From Clostridia bacterium (GTDB taxonomy: Bacteria > Bacillota > Clostridia > Christensenellales > Aristaeellaceae), in contig JAGBEX010000014.1 of the NCBI GenBank assembly GCA_017936765.1, positions 496,001-560,000 on the forward strand: a stretch of DNA of 64,000 bases. The letters are read 5' to 3'. Of this stretch, positions 61,406-64,000 are shown in pieces. The notes beneath the pieces were generated by a model that did no database searches, was not told where the DNA came from, and saw nothing but the letters and a program-made list of their open reading frames with translations. Position 1 is the first letter of the stretch; each line of letters opens with the position of its first letter. The position numbers were made by a program, and so were the translations under genes.

Positions 61406-63094
61406 ATGGAAACCAGACTCATCCGCGAGCAGCTGAAAACCTGCTCCATTTATGACCTGCCCCTCCGCGTCACCTTCTACGCCCGCGTGTCCACCGACAA
61501 GGACGAGCAGCTCAACTCCTTGGAAAACCAGGAGGCATACTTCACGGAGAAAATCAAGAGCGTGAAGCGGTGGACGTTCGTCCCCGGCTATATCGACGAG
61601 GGCATCACCGGCACCAGCGTCAGCAAGCGCGAGCACTTTCTGGAGATGATCCAGCACGGCAAGGAGGGACGCTTCGACCTCATTCTCACCAAGGAGGTCA
61701 GCCGCTTCGCCCGCAACACAGTGGATTCCCTCACCTACACCCGCGACCTGCTGCGCTGGAACGTGGGCGTGTTCTTCATGAACGACGGCATCAACACCCT
61801 CGACCCGGACAGCGAGCTGCGGCTCACCATCATGTCCGGCATCGCCCAGGACGAAAGCCGCAAAATTTCCTCCCGCGTAAAATTCGGCAGCCGCGAGGCC
61901 ATCAAAAAGGGGCGCGTATTTGGCAACAGCCGCATTTATGGCTATGATTATGTGGACAAACATCTGGTGATCAACGAGAAGGAAGCCGTGTTCGTCCGCG
62001 ACTTGTTTGAGACCTTCGCCACCGGAGATTTCAGCCTGAACCAGCTGGAAAAGCTGTTCTGGGAGAAAGGCTACCGCAACACCAACGGCGGACGCATCAA
62101 CCATGCTGCCATGGCGCAGGTGATCCGCAACCCCAAGTACAAGGGCTGGTTCTGCGGCGGCAAGACCACCGTGGCCGATCCCTTCGACCAGCGGCAAATC
62201 AGGCTGCCGGAGGAAGAGTGGATCATGTACCCCGATGAGAACATCCCTGCCCTGGTCAGCGAGGAGACCTGGGCGAAGGCCAACGCCATTCTCGCCAAGC
62301 GCAGCGCGGATGTAAAGAGCCACCGCGGCCAGTACACCCACGCCAACCTGCTCTCCTGCAAAATGTACTGCACCCATTGCGGCGCGCTGTATCACCGGCA
62401 GTCCTCCACCGCCTATCACAGCAACAAGCCCAATTCCTCCTGGCTGTGCAGCGGCAAGAAGAAGCGCGGCACCCACACCTGCCCCTCCCGCTACATCTGG
62501 GAATCGGAAATGAAGGACGTGCTGTTCACCCTGTTCAAGGGCTTCCACCATGCACGGGAGGACATGGCCCAGCGCATCATGGAGACCCTTGAGACCTTCC
62601 AGCCCAAGTCCTCCATCGCCCGGGACATGGAGAAGGTGCAGGAGGCCATCGACAAACTGAAGCTGCGGCGGGAAAAGCTCCTTGACCTCAACGTGGCCGG
62701 TCATCTCTCTGACGAGGATTTTGCCAGCATGATCAAGGATGTAGGCCAGCAGCTGGAAGCCCAAACCGTCCGCCTCGCCGCCCTGCAAGGCAAGCAGGAC
62801 AAGAGCATCGACATCCAGAAGCGGCTGCAGACCATCCAGGCGGCCTTTGACTCCTTCGACAGCCTTACCACGCCGGAGGACATCACCCCAGCCCTGGTAG
62901 ATGCCGTCATCCGCCGCATCGACGTCACCGCCATGGGTGACGTGATCCAGCTGGACATTCACCTGGCGGACGGCTCCGACCTCACCGAAGAACTGGCCGC
63001 AGCCCACCCCAGGGGGCGGAAAATCACAAGTTCTGCTGGTCACAGTAGGAAGCGCCTGGTCGAGCAGGCCGAGCGCCAGATGGCTGGCAAGTAA
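61406..63094 (+). CDS. Large serine recombinase (integrase) fused at its end to SASP codons
   Basis: A 562-residue site-specific recombinase. The resolvase domain starts with VTFYARVSTDKDEQ (nucleophilic Ser), followed by DEGITGTSVSKREHF and EVSRFARNT. A Recombinase domain (about 165-290), a zinc ribbon (CKMYCTHCGALYH...CSGKKKRGTHTC) and a coiled coil (about 400-460) follow. The last 15 residues, from Lys in RKRLVEQAERQMAGK, are not recombinase sequence but the C-terminal end of the interrupted SASP. In a circular element the frame would instead run through the joined att site. ATG 61406 has AAAGGAG ahead. Confidence 0.92.
   Translation: METRLIREQLKTCSIYDLPLRVTFYARVSTDKDEQLNSLENQEAYFTEKIKSVKRWTFVPGYIDEGITGTSVSKREHFLEMIQHGKEGRFDLILTKEVSRFARNTVDSLTYTRDLLRWNVGVFFMNDGINTLDPDSELRLTIMSGIAQDESRKISSRVKFGSREAIKKGRVFGNSRIYGYDYVDKHLVINEKEAVFVRDLFETFATGDFSLNQLEKLFWEKGYRNTNGGRINHAAMAQVIRNPKYKGWFCGGKTTVADPFDQRQIRLPEEEWIMYPDENIPALVSEETWAKANAILAKRSADVKSHRGQYTHANLLSCKMYCTHCGALYHRQSSTAYHSNKPNSSWLCSGKKKRGTHTCPSRYIWESEMKDVLFTLFKGFHHAREDMAQRIMETLETFQPKSSIARDMEKVQEAIDKLKLRREKLLDLNVAGHLSDEDFASMIKDVGQQLEAQTVRLAALQGKQDKSIDIQKRLQTIQAAFDSFDSLTTPEDITPALVDAVIRRIDVTAMGDVIQLDIHLADGSDLTEELAAAHPRGRKITSSAGHSRKRLVEQAERQMAGK
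63030..63060. other. Right attachment junction (attR) of the element
   Basis: Element sequence GTTCTGCTGGTCACAGTAGG (63030-63049) joins SASP sequence AAGCGCCTGGT. The element arm matches the reverse of the left arm at 20467-20486. Compared with a simple exchange at GGTTAA or GGTGAA, two bases are missing at this junction. Confidence 0.72.
63050..63094 (+). pseudogene. 3' end of the interrupted SASP gene
   Basis: Codes KRLVEQAERQMAGK and a stop, matching KRLIEQAERQMAGQQ of the intact SASP at 20028, with near-identical DNA over CGAGCAGGCCGAGCGCCAGA. It is in frame with the recombinase. A strong terminator follows 48 bases later, as expected for the original gene. Confidence 0.9.
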
Positions 63095-63142
63095 ACCCTG
63101 TCCCTTGCTGCTGTGCGTGATGCTCAGCAGCTTTTCCTACGC

Positions 63143-63184
63143 AAAAGCCGCTGATGCCCTCTCAGGCCATCAGCGGCTTTTTGC
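63143..63184 (+). terminator. Terminator of the SASP gene/recombinase
   Basis: AAAAGCCGCTGATG pairs with CATCAGCGGCTTTT, followed by T residues; 12-base loop. Confidence 0.82.
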
Positions 63185-63192
63185 TGCATGCT

Positions 63193-63729
63193 TCAGTTGT
63201 TTCTCCCGCGCTTGATGATATACCTATACATGACCAACCCGATCACACACCCCATGGTGTTATTCAGCATATCATCGAATTCAAACCAACCGATCTTCCC
63301 CACCAGCTGAATGACCTCCGTCAGCGCGCTGCACCCAAAAGCAATGGCCACCACCTGCCAGGGCTTCAGCTTGCCAAACACAAAGGGCAGCAGGTATCCC
63401 AGCGGGATGTACAGGAGGATATTCAGAATGATCTCCTCCAGCAGCGCCGGGCGAACCACCTCCACCGTGCCGCGCAAAAGGCTCATCAGCCCGTCGGGAA
63501 AGGCCAGGGATTCCCGGTATGACCACAGCAGCTCCCATTCAGCCTGGTAGTTCGGCCGCACAGCGCGGAACAGCAGCGTTTCGTGCAGGTTGGCCAGGAT
63601 GTACACGCCCAGAATGACGTACTTCGCTGCCGCAAACCACCGCGGATGCCGACGCAGGCCATTGGCCAAAACAGGAAGAAGCAGGGCGAATACCAGCACG
63701 AAAAGTGAAATGATTGTCACTTGATCCAT
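63193..63729 (-). CDS. VanZ-family membrane protein
   Basis: A 178-residue protein with four to five membrane helices. NILLYIPLGYLLPFVF, the polar AFGCSALTEVIQLVGKIGWF and FEFDDMLNNTMGCVIGLVMY are the VanZ signature. VanZ members lower teicoplanin susceptibility or act in envelope processes by an unknown mechanism. No van operon is present. It is convergent with the SASP terminator and lies outside the element. Confidence 0.88.
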   Translation of the reverse strand: MDQVTIISLFVLVFALLLPVLANGLRRHPRWFAAAKYVILGVYILANLHETLLFRAVRPNYQAEWELLWSYRESLAFPDGLMSLLRGTVEVVRPALLEEIILNILLYIPLGYLLPFVFGKLKPWQVVAIAFGCSALTEVIQLVGKIGWFEFDDMLNNTMGCVIGLVMYRYIIKRGRNN

Positions 63730-63767
63730 GCTTTTTCACCCTGCTTCTTTCATTTTCATTAACCGCG

Positions 63768-64000
63768 TTAGTCTCTGCGGAACAAGTCTCTGGTATACAC
63801 CTTATCCTGCACATCATCCAGGCAGGCATCATAGCGGTTGGCGATGATCGCCCCCGCCTGGGCCTTGAAGGCCTCCAGGTCGTTGACCACCTTGCTGCCG
63901 AAGAAGGTGCTGCCGTCGGCCAGGGTCGGCTCGTAGATGATCACCGTGGCGCCCTTGGACTTGATGCGCTTCATCACGCCCTGAATGGAGGACTGGCGGA
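63768..64000 (-). CDS. ugd: UDP-glucose 6-dehydrogenase, C-terminal part (gene continues beyond the window)
   Basis: The last 76 codons of the gene, from [20 protein letters not shown] to YTRDLFRRD and a stop at 63768. [20 protein letters not shown] and the final YTRDLFRRD are typical of the C-terminal domain of bacterial UDP-glucose dehydrogenases. The enzyme oxidises UDP-glucose to UDP-glucuronate with two NAD+. Its product would feed the uronic-acid genes of the polysaccharide locus in the element, although it lies in the flank. Confidence 0.85.
   Translation of the reverse strand, partial: RQSSIQGVMKRIKSKGATVIIYEPTLADGSTFFGSKVVNDLEAFKAQAGAIIANRYDACLDDVQDKVYTRDLFRRD

Larger units (their letters stand above)
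20464..63049. mobile_element. 42.6-kb integrated element splitting a SASP gene, serine-recombinase type
   Basis: Bounded by the two halves of one SASP gene and by matching inverted arms. The large serine recombinase gene abuts the right end, the usual place for the integrase of such elements. Base composition changes at the left junction: GC-rich outside, more AT-rich inside, most clearly in 34-59 kb. Cargo includes a sugar-use module, defence-type genes, tyrosine recombinases and an exopolysaccharide locus. No conjugation, replication or phage structural genes were recognised, so how it moves between cells is not visible; it may be a mosaic of nested insertions. Confidence 0.72.

Noticed and set aside
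61382..63043. Minus-strand frame of about 553 codons opposite the serine recombinase
   Set aside because: The plus strand carries all recombinase motifs, a promoter and a ribosome site; the minus frame has no family sequence.
20464..63049. Prophage
   Set aside because: No terminase, portal, capsid, tail or lysis genes were recognised in 42 kb; the cargo is metabolic, defensive and polysaccharide-related.

Overview
The window looks like the chromosome of a GC-rich, spore-forming, gut-type member of the Clostridia. The evidence is a full-length spoIIE, two alpha/beta-type small acid-soluble spore protein (SASP) genes, a YhcN-type lipoprotein, AGGAGG ribosome sites before most genes, VanY and VanZ proteins, and a surface protein with Pro-Thr-Glu repeats, MucBP-like units and SH3b modules. 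No rRNA gene, tRNA gene or CRISPR array was seen.

Left flank (1-20463), GC-rich and ordinary chromosome: secreted repeat protein, NUDIX hydrolase, GNAT acetyltransferase, flavin reductase, AEC transporter, metallophosphoesterase, a carboxylesterase-ktrA-ktrB operon, spoIIE, a csoR-copA copper operon with a visible operator, three tandem vanY paralogues (the middle one lacking metal ligands), a YhcN lipoprotein, an XRE/membrane-protein pair with repeated operators, and two SASP genes.

The second SASP gene is cut after its Gly-Tyr-Met-Val codons at about 20464. Its missing C-terminal end, Lys-Arg-Leu-Val-Glu-Gln-Ala-Glu-Arg-Gln-Met-Ala-Gly-Lys, lies 42.6 kb away at 63050-63094, fused in frame to the end of a large serine recombinase and followed by a terminator. 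I read 20464-63049 as one integrated element that splits a sporulation gene. The two ends carry matching inverted arms (GTTCTGCTGGT...CAGTAGG), as expected for attL and attR.

Element cargo from left to right: (a) a HipA-like kinase; (b) a hemicellulose-type sugar module (GH43, LacI regulator with two palindromic operators, two type-B carboxylesterases, two ABC permeases, an MBL-fold hydrolase, a solute-binding protein, a MATE exporter); (c) a likely defence cluster (unknown protein, DUF4209/HEPN-like protein, AbiH); (d) three consecutive tyrosine recombinase genes, of which only the third keeps its catalytic residues; (e) a minus-strand exopolysaccharide locus (58121 down to 41099) with Wzx, a Wzy-like protein, an initiating sugar transferase, three glycosyltransferases, an acetyltransferase, an ATP-grasp protein, GalA-type sugar activation genes and an unusual membrane-domain/HpcH-aldolase fusion next to two PLP enzymes. 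The locus shows decay at its downstream end (truncated epimerase, in-frame amber stop). (f) At the right end are an XRE regulator, a small protein and the serine recombinase.

The right flank (63095-64000) is chromosome again: the SASP terminator, a VanZ protein and the 3' end of a UDP-glucose dehydrogenase gene. That last enzyme could supply UDP-GlcA to the uronic-acid genes of the exopolysaccharide locus.
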